Assembly (NCBI GenBank): GCA_039683515.1
Contig: JBDKRG010000036.1
Location: forward strand, 1 to 64,000
DNA from: JAJFUE01 sp039683515
GTDB lineage: Bacteria; Sumerlaeota; Sumerlaeia; MVZB01
Length of the DNA: 64,000 nt
Direction: 5' to 3'
This document shows positions 1-7,657 of this stretch, one piece after another (position 1 is the stretch's first letter; the number at the start of each line of letters is the position of its first letter). The notes under the pieces are model-generated. The model saw nothing but the letters and a program-made list of their open reading frames with translations. It did no database searches and had not been told where the DNA came from. The translations under genes were made by a program, and so were the position numbers.

Positions 1-13
1 CGATATCGTACAT
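1..13 (-). CDS. 5' end of an unknown minus-strand gene (partial)
   Basis: Only the first four codons (Met-Tyr-Asp-Ile) lie in the window; the gene runs off the left edge. The start is supported by a perfect AGGAGG on the minus strand at 21-26, seven bases upstream of the ATG. Nothing can be said about function. Confidence 0.6.
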
Positions 14-136
14 CTGGGTTCCTCCTGAATGGTTTCTGAGCCGGCTCAGGCCGGGCTCGGCCTTTTTGCCACCGGGAGGAATCCTCTTCACCAACTAACT
101 TCTGCATTCAAACAAAAGTTTTCCGGCCACAGGAAT

Positions 137-224
137 CGCCGGCGAGGGCGCCGGCGCCACAGTGCGATGAGCTATTCAATACTAAATAGCTGTTTTCGAT
201 GTGGGGCCGGCGCCCCCGCCGGCC
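137..224. repeat. Imperfect 24-bp inverted repeat in the 14-365 intergenic region
   Basis: Arms at 137-160 and 201-224 are reverse complements with about three mismatches and a 40-base AT-rich loop. They are very rich in GCCGGCG. The rest of 14-365 holds no convincing gene; a GTGCGTC/GTAATC simple repeat lies near 263-290. The hairpin sits between the diverging partial gene at the left edge and the 3' end of the EpsI gene. Confidence 0.55.
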
Positions 225-365
225 ATTCACGCATTCTTTTTGTCAACCACTCTAAGTTCGTGCGTCGTGCGTCGTAATCGTAATCGAACCGGTCACCGGC
301 TCATCCCGCGATGACCGATTGGAACGCGGGACGCGTTGGATTCCTTTTTCAACTTGTCCGGGAAT

Positions 366-995
366 TCAATCTGTCAGGGTTTTCTTGATCTCGGGCATCA
401 TCAGGCGGGCGAAGTCGAGGAGGCGTTTTTCGGCGGCGGCCTCGTCCTTGTCGGCGTCGATGGAGAAGCGCACGAGCGCCGAGGCCGTCGAGCGCCGCGC
501 GATGTAATTGCGGACGATGTTGAACTGCTGCTCGTAGTAGCTGGCGATGAAATCGGGCCCCGATTTATAGCAGTAGAAGACGAGGTCTTTCTGCAGGCCG
601 TGGCTGATGACGAGCCGGACCATGGGGGGCAGCCCCTCGACCTGGACGATGCGCTTGTCGTTGACCTCCCAGCCGCTTCCCGTGTAGCAGAGCTCGGGCG
701 GGTGCGCGACGCGCCGGTTGTCGGGCGAATACACGACGGCGAGGTGGACCGGCTTGGCCCGGGTCGGATCGGCGTAGCTGCGCTCGACGACGTCCCGCGT
801 CTCCAGAATCTGGTAGACGTATTCCTCGACGACGACCTCGCGGCCGATCCAGCGGCCCAGCTCGAGCGGCAGCTCGCGGGCCTTCAGGTGCGTGCGCTCC
901 ATTTTCGGCGGGTAGAGGAGCGTGGCCGAGACCAGCGCCGTCGCCGACAGCAGGACAAGCACCAGGGCCACGCGGTTTCGGAGCCGGTTCATCAT
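366..995 (-). CDS. EpsI-domain protein (exosortase partner)
   Basis: A 209-residue protein with one N-terminal membrane segment (about residues 9-28) and an EpsI domain. The clearest signature is the central 'HPPELCYTGSGWEV' stretch, with the invariant-looking Cys and Gly-Trp, followed by a 'VFYCYKSG' strand. EpsI proteins accompany, or are fused to, exosortases in exopolysaccharide and protein-sorting loci; their exact chemistry is not settled. The start is the first of two adjacent ATGs. It overlaps the stop of the exosortase gene by 4 bases (ATGA), so the two are translationally coupled. Identification is by motif; confidence in the family is high and in the role moderate. Confidence 0.85.
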   Translation of the reverse strand: MMNRLRNRVALVLVLLSATALVSATLLYPPKMERTHLKARELPLELGRWIGREVVVEEYVYQILETRDVVERSYADPTRAKPVHLAVVYSPDNRRVAHPPELCYTGSGWEVNDKRIVQVEGLPPMVRLVISHGLQKDLVFYCYKSGPDFIASYYEQQFNIVRNYIARRSTASALVRFSIDADKDEAAAEKRLLDFARLMMPEIKKTLTD

Positions 996-1870
996 GGCGC
1001 CGGCTCCTTCGGCACGCGGCGCGGCTGAAGCAGCCACATCGCGCCGTAGAGCAGGAAGAACGCCACGACGAAAATCAGGTAGCCGGAGGCGTCGTGGACC
1101 GGGCCGCTGACGGCGTTGGTCCCCCAGAAATACGCGACCAGGCTGAGCGAGACGACCCGGGCCACGTTGCTGACGATCGCGATCGGGATCGACGTCGCCG
1201 CCAGCGCGATCCGCCGCGGCCACGAAAGATTGCTGAAGCGGGCGAACAGCACTCCCAGGAAGATCAGCGAAATGAGCGAGCGCAGCCCCGAGCAGGCGCT
1301 GCCGACCGTCACGAACGCATTGCCGAGATAAATGGTCTGGCCGTCGTTGACGGCAACGATCCCGAACAGGTCGAGCAGGCGCATCGCCAGCGCGGTCGCC
1401 ATCAGTTTCATCGCCAGCGTGGACTGGACGATGAATTGCTCGGGCGGCGGGACCATGAAGCACAGGATGAACGCGGCGAACCAGAGCCGTTTCATGACGG
1501 TCCACCCCAGCAGGAAGCCGCAAATGCCCCAGATCGTCAGGATCAGGCCGAAACCGGGCAGGAAGCCCACGATCAGCCAGCCGCTCACGATCAGGATCAG
1601 CAGCCCCGCGATCATTGTCCAGAACCCGATCCACGAGGGGCGCGGATCGGCGACCAGTTCGCCCCGCTGGCGCCACGCGATGAACAGCGCCACGAACGGG
1701 ACGAGCCAGCCGTGCGAATAGTACGACTCGGGCTTGTTCCAGATTTCGACCATGCGGGCGATCGGCTGCCGGAACGCGACTCCCAGCAGCGCCGCCACGA
1801 CAAGGGCGATCACCCATGCAATCGCCGGGATGCGGCGGGACTCGAGCTGTGACGGGGCGGATGCCAACAC
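992..1870 (-). CDS. Exosortase (EpsH/Xrt family transpeptidase)
   Basis: A 292-residue integral membrane protein with about eight hydrophobic segments. The family's catalytic residues are visible in order: Cys193 in 'VGSACSGLRSL', Arg238 in 'SNVARVV' and His259 in 'GPVHDASGY'. Exosortases cut C-terminal PEP-CTERM-like signals of exported proteins and are tied to extracellular polymer production in Gram-negative bacteria. The gene starts with GTG, preceded by AGGGG, and runs into the EpsI gene with a 4-base overlap, forming a two-gene operon. No protein in this window ends with an obvious PEP-CTERM tail, so its substrates are presumably encoded elsewhere. Confidence 0.93.
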   Translation of the reverse strand: MLASAPSQLESRRIPAIAWVIALVVAALLGVAFRQPIARMVEIWNKPESYYSHGWLVPFVALFIAWRQRGELVADPRPSWIGFWTMIAGLLILIVSGWLIVGFLPGFGLILTIWGICGFLLGWTVMKRLWFAAFILCFMVPPPEQFIVQSTLAMKLMATALAMRLLDLFGIVAVNDGQTIYLGNAFVTVGSACSGLRSLISLIFLGVLFARFSNLSWPRRIALAATSIPIAIVSNVARVVSLSLVAYFWGTNAVSGPVHDASGYLIFVVAFFLLYGAMWLLQPRRVPKEPAP

Positions 1871-1909
1871 TTTTCCCCTGTTCCGACCTATTGATCGGTT
1901 TCAGCTTAC

Positions 1910-2689
1910 TTATCGTCCACGCGGGGGTAAATGCTTATTTGAAAAAGCGGGGGCCAGCTCGGTCTCGCAGAACAGGATCGTCCCGGCGACCGCCGAGACC
2001 GGGATGAACAGCGCGTTCAGGACCGGGACGAGCATGATCAGCCACGCCATCGTGCCCAGGCCGAACGTGCGCGCCCGGTTCTTTTGGAGGAACTCGGCGC
2101 GCCGGCGGTAGTCGTAGTAGCGCCGGTCCATGCTGTAGGAGGTGAATTCGAGCGACAGGAAGCGGATCGTGATCAGCGCCGAGAGGATCGCGGCGACCGG
2201 CGCCCCGCCCGGAAACAGATACAGCAGCATCACCGGGACGAGCAGCGCGAGGGTCTTGAGCGTCAGCTTGATGCTGGTATGCGCGCCGACGACCATGGCG
2301 CGCGTGAGGGCCTTGAGCGAAAACGATTCGTCGACGCTGGCGCCGGTCAGGATGATCTCGACTTTCTCGGAGAGGACGTCGTTGAACGGCAGGGCGATCA
2401 GGCTGCCGATCGGGACGAACAGGAAGATGACGAGCGCGCCGAGGAACAGCCAGACGAGCACGTTCATGATCCAGTGCAGGATGTTCCACCAGAAGCCGTC
2501 GCCGGTGTAGTGGGTGATCACCTGGGAGGCGTAGTGCCAGCCGGCCCAGGCGAGCAGGCCGAAGACGGCGATGTTGATCGCGAACGGGATCAGCACCCAC
2601 AGCCACAGGCCGGGCCGGCCCAGCAGCAGCCCCGCCCCGCGCCAGATGTCGCCGACGCCGCGAAAGAAGCCCGATGCGGTATTGTCCAT
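1910..2689 (-). CDS. CysZ/EI24-like multi-pass membrane protein
   Basis: A 259-residue protein with about five strongly hydrophobic segments. The layout and motifs, such as 'IALPFNDVLSEKVE' after the second membrane pair and the late 'DRRYYDYRRRAEFLQKNRA' cytoplasmic loop, match the EI24 family, which includes the CysZ sulfate permease. In CysZ this protein imports sulfate; many relatives have no tested substrate, so sulfate transport is only a possibility here. No cysteine biosynthesis genes are nearby. It lies downstream of the glycosyltransferase on the same strand (61-base gap) and upstream of the exosortase pair. Confidence 0.75.
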   Translation of the reverse strand: MDNTASGFFRGVGDIWRGAGLLLGRPGLWLWVLIPFAINIAVFGLLAWAGWHYASQVITHYTGDGFWWNILHWIMNVLVWLFLGALVIFLFVPIGSLIALPFNDVLSEKVEIILTGASVDESFSLKALTRAMVVGAHTSIKLTLKTLALLVPVMLLYLFPGGAPVAAILSALITIRFLSLEFTSYSMDRRYYDYRRRAEFLQKNRARTFGLGTMAWLIMLVPVLNALFIPVSAVAGTILFCETELAPAFSNKHLPPRGR

Positions 2690-2750
2690 CTGATCCGTCC
2701 TCGTGTGTCGTAATCGAAACCAACACCCACCCGCGCCGCCGCCGAGCCCC

Positions 2751-4511
2751 CTACTCGTATTGTTTGTCCGCCAGCTCCCTGGGCACGGCCCAGCGCACCT
2801 TGTAGAGGCTGGCTTCGCCGAGGCTCTTGACCAGTTCGACTCGGGCTTCCTTCAAAAGGATTGGCCAGATGACGTCGCGCTGGTAGACGGTCGACGGTTC
2901 GAAGGCGGTCGGCCGCGCCATGAGGAGCCAGACCGGCTTGCCCTCGAACAGGCGGCGGCGCTCGCCGGCGTTGATCTGCCAGTGGCCCGCGGGGTTGATC
3001 AGCAGGCTCGTCCCCGGCCACCAGTCGTACGGGATCGGGTCGATGTATCGGGCCTGCTGCTTGTTGGTCCGGCGGGATTTGAGGTTGAGCGCGCTCGTCG
3101 TGTAGACGTGGCCGTTGAGGAGCCCGAAGTCCTGCGCGCTTGCGTACAGGGCGACGTTGGGCCCGGGCGTCGACCGGTAGAACGGGATCAGCGGCAGCTC
3201 GTAGCTGCTGATCAGCCACTCGCCCGCGGGGACCTGCTCGAGGAGCGCCGGGATCGTGTCGGCCAGGCATGAGCGGCCATGCAGGTCGGACTGGAAATAC
3301 ATGGCGCGGTCGCGGCGCCACTCGCCGCGCAGGAGGAGCACCGCGACCAGGAGCGCGATCAGCTGCGCCCAGATTTTGAGGCCGAACCGGCGCGCCGGGC
3401 CGCGCCGCAGCGGCGCCCACAGCGGGACGTGAATCAGCCCCCAGGCGGCCAGCAGGTCCGCGAGGACGATCCAGATGAACGCGAACCGGACGGCCTGGAA
3501 GAAATAGAGGAGGCAAAAAGCCGCGCCCGTCAGCGCCCAGCCGGCCATGAGGAGAACGGCGGGCCGGGTCGGCCGGCCGCGCCGCCTGGGCCAGACCGCG
3601 CAGAGCGCCGCCGCGATCACGGTCACGCCCATGTAGGGGGCGTAAAAGTCGTGCGTCAGGCCGAACACGGCGCGCCCGTAATACTCGAGGTTGCTCGGCG
3701 GCCGGCTGCCGGGGATGAGCCCCTTCCAGCCCTCCGTGAGGTAACTGAGATTGAACGTGACGCCGAGGTCGGTGTAATCCATGGGATCCCAGAACCTGTA
3801 GCCGTTCATCCCCCACACGCCGAACGCCCAGCGCTGGTACAGGATGTTCGCGGCGAAGCAGGCGGCGATCGCGCCGCCGAAGACCAGGACGTCGCGCCGG
3901 CGCCCCCACAGCAGCATCATGAGGCCCAGCGCGCCCGCCCAGTAGGTGAACGGCGCCTTGGCGACGCTCAGCCAGCCGACGGCGAGCCCGGCGAGCGCGG
4001 CGCGGGCGAGGGTTTGCCGCGCGCCGCGTTGTTCGATCCACGGCCGCGCCAGTTCGAGCAGCAGCAGCCAGACGAGCATCAGCCCCATCTCGCTCATGGC
4101 GAGCGTGGCGCTGCTGAGCGTCGTCGGGTGGAGCGCCCAGAACAGCGCGGCGAGCCCCCCCGCCGCGCGCGAGCCCATCAGCCACCGCCCCAGCCGCGCG
4201 ATCAGGCCGGTCGCGACGAGGCCCATCAGCGCCGAGGCGATCCAAAGCCGGTTGACGTTGAAGACCCACGCGAACGGCGCGAGCAGGATGGGGTAGGAGA
4301 GCGGGTAGCGCGAGGGGAATTCCCACACGCCGACCTGGATCAGAGGGGCCTCGAGGTGCGCCAGGCGGTTGGCGAGCATCGCGTATTCGATCGCGTCGGG
4401 CGTCGGGAAGAGCTCGCGGCCCAGCTTCGTGGGGGAATGCAGAACGGCCCAGCCGTAGACCAGGCAGGGAATCAGCCAATAGAGGATATGGCGCAATTGG
4501 GGCGGTCGCAC
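2751..4511 (-). CDS. GT39-like membrane glycosyltransferase
   Basis: A 586-residue protein with some ten or more transmembrane segments. It resembles ArnT/PMT-type (GT39, GT-C fold) glycosyltransferases, which move a sugar from a polyprenyl-phosphate donor. In the first periplasmic loop an acidic motif, 'TPDAIEYAMLANRL', sits where the catalytic Asp of GT-C enzymes lies, followed by 'SRYPLSYPILLAPF'. The C-terminal 200 residues form a soluble domain. Start is GTG at 4511. The zinc-ribbon gene ends 22 bases upstream, suggesting co-transcription. The acceptor cannot be read from sequence; with the exosortase pair and heptose genes nearby, a role in surface glycan or glycoprotein assembly is plausible. 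Confidence 0.8.
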   Translation of the reverse strand: MRPPQLRHILYWLIPCLVYGWAVLHSPTKLGRELFPTPDAIEYAMLANRLAHLEAPLIQVGVWEFPSRYPLSYPILLAPFAWVFNVNRLWIASALMGLVATGLIARLGRWLMGSRAAGGLAALFWALHPTTLSSATLAMSEMGLMLVWLLLLELARPWIEQRGARQTLARAALAGLAVGWLSVAKAPFTYWAGALGLMMLLWGRRRDVLVFGGAIAACFAANILYQRWAFGVWGMNGYRFWDPMDYTDLGVTFNLSYLTEGWKGLIPGSRPPSNLEYYGRAVFGLTHDFYAPYMGVTVIAAALCAVWPRRRGRPTRPAVLLMAGWALTGAAFCLLYFFQAVRFAFIWIVLADLLAAWGLIHVPLWAPLRRGPARRFGLKIWAQLIALLVAVLLLRGEWRRDRAMYFQSDLHGRSCLADTIPALLEQVPAGEWLISSYELPLIPFYRSTPGPNVALYASAQDFGLLNGHVYTTSALNLKSRRTNKQQARYIDPIPYDWWPGTSLLINPAGHWQINAGERRRLFEGKPVWLLMARPTAFEPSTVYQRDVIWPILLKEARVELVKSLGEASLYKVRWAVPRELADKQYE

Positions 4512-4532
4512 CAGGCCGCAATCCTCTCTAAC

Positions 4533-4775
4533 CTATTCCTGTGCGGGCTGGGCGCCGGCGCTCGGGGCCAGCGCCTCTTTTCGTGCGACGAGGGCCAGGT
4601 TGTAGAATTCCGTATAACCGCAAAGCGAGCACGAAACGGACAGGTAGCTGCTGGCGGGCAGCGGGACGATGCGCGCCACCGCCCGGCCGATCTGCACTTC
4701 CTGAACCAACGCCCCCCGCCCACGGCACTTCGGGCAGACGAATTTTTGCTCAAAATCCTGTTTGGTCCACTTCAT
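4533..4775 (-). CDS. Small zinc-ribbon protein
   Basis: An 80-residue protein starting MKWTKQDFEQKF. It has two CxxC knuckles: CPKC near residue 14 and CSLCGYTEFY near residue 54. The spacing and the 'CGYTEFY' ending of the second knuckle match a family of short bacterial proteins annotated as nucleic-acid-binding zinc ribbons. The chosen start is preceded by AAAGGG about ten bases upstream; an in-frame upstream ATG at 4820 would add 15 residues without family support. It lies directly upstream of the glycosyltransferase gene. Function is unknown. Confidence 0.75.
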   Translation of the reverse strand: MKWTKQDFEQKFVCPKCRGRGALVQEVQIGRAVARIVPLPASSYLSVSCSLCGYTEFYNLALVARKEALAPSAGAQPAQE

Positions 4776-4940
4776 ATCCGAAAACCCTTTCACGGGCGAC
4801 TGACGATGGATGAAGACCATCTATTAGATTACGTGGAAACGGCTTGCGATGCAACCATGGAAGGGTGGAACGGGGGCGACCTTGATCCTTCATCAAATTC
4901 GAATATTGAACCACGGAGACACGGAGGCACGGAGATGATT

Positions 4941-5042
4941 TAGAGTGAGTGACAAAAGTTTTCCGGCAATGGATGCCAATATCGGATCGATGCGCACCCA
5001 GCCCCGGCAGGGGCGATATAAGTTAGCCCAGGGCGTCAGCCC
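4941..5042 (+). repeat. Dispersed repeat R2, copy 1
   Basis: About 102 bases match the reverse complement of 19124-19225 with only a handful of differences. The unit contains two short inverted pairs built around CCCCGGCAGGGG and CCCAGGGCGTCAGCCC. It occupies most of the 4822-5087 intergenic region. Just upstream (4911-4935) is a run of CACGGAG-type nonamers, and downstream (5051-5090) is a short hairpin segment that recurs at 9222-9265. Confidence 0.8.
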
Positions 5043-5087
5043 AGAAAGGGAAAAAGAGAAGAAACCCATCACCTTGATGGGGGCGCC

Positions 5088-6179
5088 CTAGTGGATCTCG
5101 GATGGTTGGCTGAAGAGTTGCACGGTTTCGGCCGGGACGCCCGCGAACGCCTTCTGCCACCTCGCGTCGGACAGGTCGCTCCCCTGGATTTTGCGCAGGC
5201 AGATCGTCCGGATCCGGCCGGGGTGGCGGCGGGCGATGTCGCCGTAGATTTCGGGGTCCTGTTCGCCCGTGTCGCCGACCAGGATGAAGTCGCGCCTGGG
5301 GAAAAGGCCGAGGAGCCGTTCGATCTGCTCTTTTTTGTGGGCGCCGGCGTCGAGCATCAGGAACTTGACGAGGGTGCTGTCGCCGAGCCGGAACGAGCGC
5401 AGGTGGAACGAGCCGGCGGGGTATCCGGCCGTCTCGATCAGTTCCGCGATCGGCGGCGCGAGCTGCCAGGGCGACCCCGAAACGTAGTGGAAGACCGCGC
5501 CCGAGGCCTCCCACTGACGGTATCGCTCCGGCATCCCGTCGACGGCCGCCGGCGGCATGATGAACGTGTTGGCGAGCATCTGCTTGCGGTCGAGGATGCC
5601 GGTCACCTTGATCGTGTCGTCGATATCGGAAACGACCGTGGCGCCGGCCGGCGGGATGAGCTGGATGCGGCCCTCGATCACGCGCGTCTGGGGAGGGGGC
5701 AGAACGGCCCGGCAGGCGACCCACGACGCGCCGCCGGTCGTCTGCGTGTCGGAGGTTTTCAGGCCGGCGGCCGGGATCTGGATCGTCAGGCGGGTGTGGC
5801 CGTCGGGAGCGGTCGGGGCCATGTCGTATTCGCGTCCGGCCAGCCGCAGCCGGACCTTCTGGTTACGTTCCAGGTCGACGAGGAAGAGGCGGAGGCGTTT
5901 GTCGAGCGTCAGCGTTTGCGTCGTGTCGAGGCGGTCGAGGTCGAGGGCTTCGGTGAGCTCGCGGATCAGCGCGCGGCGCCAGATCGAGTCGGGCTCGGGC
6001 TCATAGACCGCCGCGTGCAGCTCGATCGTCCAGGTCGTGCCGGAATCGTCGAGGCGGCCGAATGCGGGGTAAAAAAGGATGTCCTCATCCGAATCGATAT
6101 GGCCGGCCGGGAGAAGACCCGCCTGCGCCGGGCCGCAGAACATCACGGCGAGGAGCGTCATGAGGATGCGAATTTTCAT
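5088..6179 (-). CDS. Secreted App1-type (DUF2183) phosphatase
   Basis: A 363-residue protein with an N-terminal signal peptide (MKIRILMTLLAVMFCGPAQA). The C-terminal half is the App1 catalytic domain: the HAD-like nucleophile motif 'VVSDIDDTIKVT' gives Asp185 and Asp187, 'HYVSGSPWQLAPPI' carries the second HAD motif, and 'FILVGDTGEQDPEIY' the acidic fourth motif. Yeast App1 is a phosphatidate phosphatase; bacterial homologues are mostly untested, so lipid phosphate hydrolysis in the periplasm is inference. The start at 6179 puts the signal peptide at the N-terminus; an upstream ATG would add a repeat-derived Arg-rich leader. It stands alone between two repeat-bearing spacers. Confidence 0.88.
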   Translation of the reverse strand: MKIRILMTLLAVMFCGPAQAGLLPAGHIDSDEDILFYPAFGRLDDSGTTWTIELHAAVYEPEPDSIWRRALIRELTEALDLDRLDTTQTLTLDKRLRLFLVDLERNQKVRLRLAGREYDMAPTAPDGHTRLTIQIPAAGLKTSDTQTTGGASWVACRAVLPPPQTRVIEGRIQLIPPAGATVVSDIDDTIKVTGILDRKQMLANTFIMPPAAVDGMPERYRQWEASGAVFHYVSGSPWQLAPPIAELIETAGYPAGSFHLRSFRLGDSTLVKFLMLDAGAHKKEQIERLLGLFPRRDFILVGDTGEQDPEIYGDIARRHPGRIRTICLRKIQGSDLSDARWQKAFAGVPAETVQLFSQPSEIH

Positions 6180-6249
6180 GCGTGCTCGTGCTCGTAATCT
6201 GGCGTAGCCGGAACCAAATTCATGCAGTTCGGAACGGCACACCGAAGAG

Positions 6250-6453
6250 GCGACATCGTGGGATGTTCAACTATCCCGCCCCTTCAGGGCTCGGATCGAA
6301 ATGCGTGCCTAACCCAGGGTTTCGCTTCGCTCCACCCTGGGCTCTTGAACTATTCGACCCTTTCAGGGTCCCAGCCCAAAACCTTCGCAAGGCTGGTCGC
6401 TCGAAGATTTTGGGTACATCCTGCATTCAAATTCGGCCGCTGCAGAGTCATCG
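6250..6453. repeat. Dispersed repeat R1, copy 1
   Basis: About 204 bases are nearly identical to 12857-13060 in the same orientation. Internal palindromes pair GGGCTC/GAGCCC-like words and an 'ACCCAGGGTTTCG ... CCACCCTGGGCT' stem. Weaker homology extends left to about 6183, where a GTGCTCGTAATC repeat and 'GAACCAAATTCATGC' are shared with 12692-12740. There is no coding potential. It fills the 6180-6537 spacer. Confidence 0.85.
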
Positions 6454-6513
6454 TAATCGAAAATCGAGCATCGAGCATAATGACGCGTAATCCAACTTCG
6501 ATCAGCGGAACAC

Positions 6514-6536
6514 GTCGGGACATAGTCCCGACCTAC
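6514..6536 (-). repeat. GTAG-headed palindrome just after the hldC stop
   Basis: On the minus strand, GTAG is followed by an 8-bp perfect stem (GTCGGGAC/GTCCCGAC) with a three-base loop. It begins one or two bases after the TGA of hldC (6538). It belongs to a set of palindromes with different stems but the same GTAG head at 7633-7657, 12614-12638, 19523-19547, 41958-41981 and 45054-45077. It could act as a transcript end or mRNA-stabilising hairpin. Confidence 0.7.
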
Positions 6537-6537
6537 C

Positions 6538-7029
6538 TCAGTTCTCTTCCCGGATCTGCTTCATGATGGTCTTGCTGGCGTTGACCTTGGGGGCGCCGGT
6601 GATGGCGACGCGGATCCCGAGCTCGTCGGCGATGGCGCGTTCGGGGACGCCCTCGGCGGTGTAGTCGGTTCCCTTGGCGTGAACATTGGGGCGGATCGTC
6701 CGCAGGCAGCGCTCGGCGGTCGGCTCCTCGAAGATCACGACGCGGTCGACGGCTTCCATGCCGGCCAGCAGCTCGGCTCGCTCGACGCCGGGCATGATCG
6801 GCCGGCCGGCGCCCTTGATCTCGCGCTCGCTGGCGTCCGAGTTCACGCCGACGATCAGGACGTCGCCCTCGGCCCGCGAGTCGTTCAGGTACGAGACGTG
6901 CCCGGCGTGCAAAATATCGAAGCAGCCGTTGCAGAAGACGACGGTCTTGCCCAAAGCCTGCTGCTCGCGGGCGAACGCCGCAGCCTCGTCAAGCGTCACG
7001 ATCCGGTCGGAGGGGTGGTAGTCAGGCAT
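6538..7029 (-). CDS. hldC: D-glycero-beta-D-manno-heptose 1-phosphate adenylyltransferase
   Basis: A 163-residue nucleotidyltransferase of the RfaE2/HldE-C type. It has the 'FCNGCFDILHAGHVSYL' core with the HxGH nucleotide-binding motif at His41-His44, and the later 'VHAKGTDYTAEGVPE' segment typical of the family. It activates heptose 1-phosphate with ATP to ADP-heptose for LPS inner core or S-layer glycans. It is a stand-alone adenylyltransferase without the HldE kinase half, so a separate hldA-type kinase is expected elsewhere. The start (MPDYHPSD) overlaps the end of the preceding small gene by eight bases. gmhB, the phosphatase of the same pathway, lies two genes upstream. Confidence 0.92.
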   Translation of the reverse strand: MPDYHPSDRIVTLDEAAAFAREQQALGKTVVFCNGCFDILHAGHVSYLNDSRAEGDVLIVGVNSDASEREIKGAGRPIMPGVERAELLAGMEAVDRVVIFEEPTAERCLRTIRPNVHAKGTDYTAEGVPERAIADELGIRVAITGAPKVNASKTIMKQIREEN

Positions 7030-7483
7030 AATTCCGAATTCCTTCCAAATACCTGTTTTCCTCTGCGGGATTCTCACCCAGAAACATGACTAAATAATGC
7101 TTCGGTGTTTCCTCATCAATCAAGGGCAGAATGAAAATGAAATTTAATATGTCATCGACCTCATCATCGTCATGCCATGTTGTCATCAGAAAATACTTGT
7201 CTTCGTCGGCTTCGGGATCGTGTGTCTGAAGCCAAACTGCGATTTCATCGATGCAATCGTGCCAATGTTCGCTTTCAATACCCGCACAGCAAACATAATC
7301 ACAATTGCTCAAGATGAGTTGTTTCGCAAATTCTGCCTCAAATTCATCGTCGATGTGGTAATGAAAATTTACCAGCACGCAGAGATAAGGCTCATCGTTG
7401 AATGGAAGCTCCGGGAAGCAGGTTTGCCCAGGAAGCGAATGGACCCAAACTGAGACGTTATTGATGGATTGAATAAATTTCAT
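7022..7483 (-). CDS. Hypothetical protein, atypically AT-rich
   Basis: A 153-residue soluble acidic protein with no family I can name with certainty. It has a Cys-Cys pair in 'CDYVCCAGIESEHWHDCIDE', a 'YFLMTTWHDDDEVDDIL' stretch and many Asp/Glu residues. Base composition is visibly lower in GC than the flanking heptose genes, and codon use includes many A/T-ending codons, which points to recent transfer. It sits between gmhB and hldC and overlaps the hldC start, so it is probably translated with it. The shape is that of small immunity-like or phage-derived proteins, but this is only an impression. Confidence 0.7.
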   Translation of the reverse strand: MKFIQSINNVSVWVHSLPGQTCFPELPFNDEPYLCVLVNFHYHIDDEFEAEFAKQLILSNCDYVCCAGIESEHWHDCIDEIAVWLQTHDPEADEDKYFLMTTWHDDDEVDDILNFIFILPLIDEETPKHYLVMFLGENPAEENRYLEGIRNYA

Positions 7484-7632
7484 GTCGGCCCGGGTTCATC
7501 CGTCCCTGCGGGACTCGGCTTCATTTTTATTTGCCTGACCCGCCATTATCATGGCGGGCTGAAAGCGGTTGTCCCTCCGGGACTTGGTTATCGATGTTGT
7601 AATCTTGCGCGCAGTCAGCCATAGCATTTCAT

Positions 7633-7657
7633 GCCGCTTCGGGCCGAAGCGACCTAC
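7633..7657 (-). repeat. GTAG-headed palindrome supplying the gmhB stop codon
   Basis: Reading the minus strand, gmhB ends CAG-TAG and the palindrome GTCGCTTCGG...CCGAAGCGGC follows at once, so the TAG stop is the TAG of the GTAG head. A near copy with the same stem lies at 12614-12638. The remaining spacer, 7497-7632, contains two GTCCCT(G/C)CGGGAC mini-hairpins and nothing coding. Confidence 0.7.

Noticed and set aside
366..1817. One 483-residue minus-strand protein spanning both EpsI and exosortase
   Set aside because: Its first half is out of frame with the exosortase and has nonsense composition. Only its last 209 residues are real (EpsI).
2590..4521. A 643-codon minus-strand frame overlapping the GT39-like gene in another frame
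   Set aside because: Its translation is Arg/Ala/Pro-rich and lacks the transmembrane pattern; the other frame gives a clear membrane glycosyltransferase.
6182..6566. Small plus-strand genes in repeat R1
   Set aside because: The frames follow the palindromic repeat and recur in its copy at 12737-13268 with changed ends; no ribosome site and no domain.
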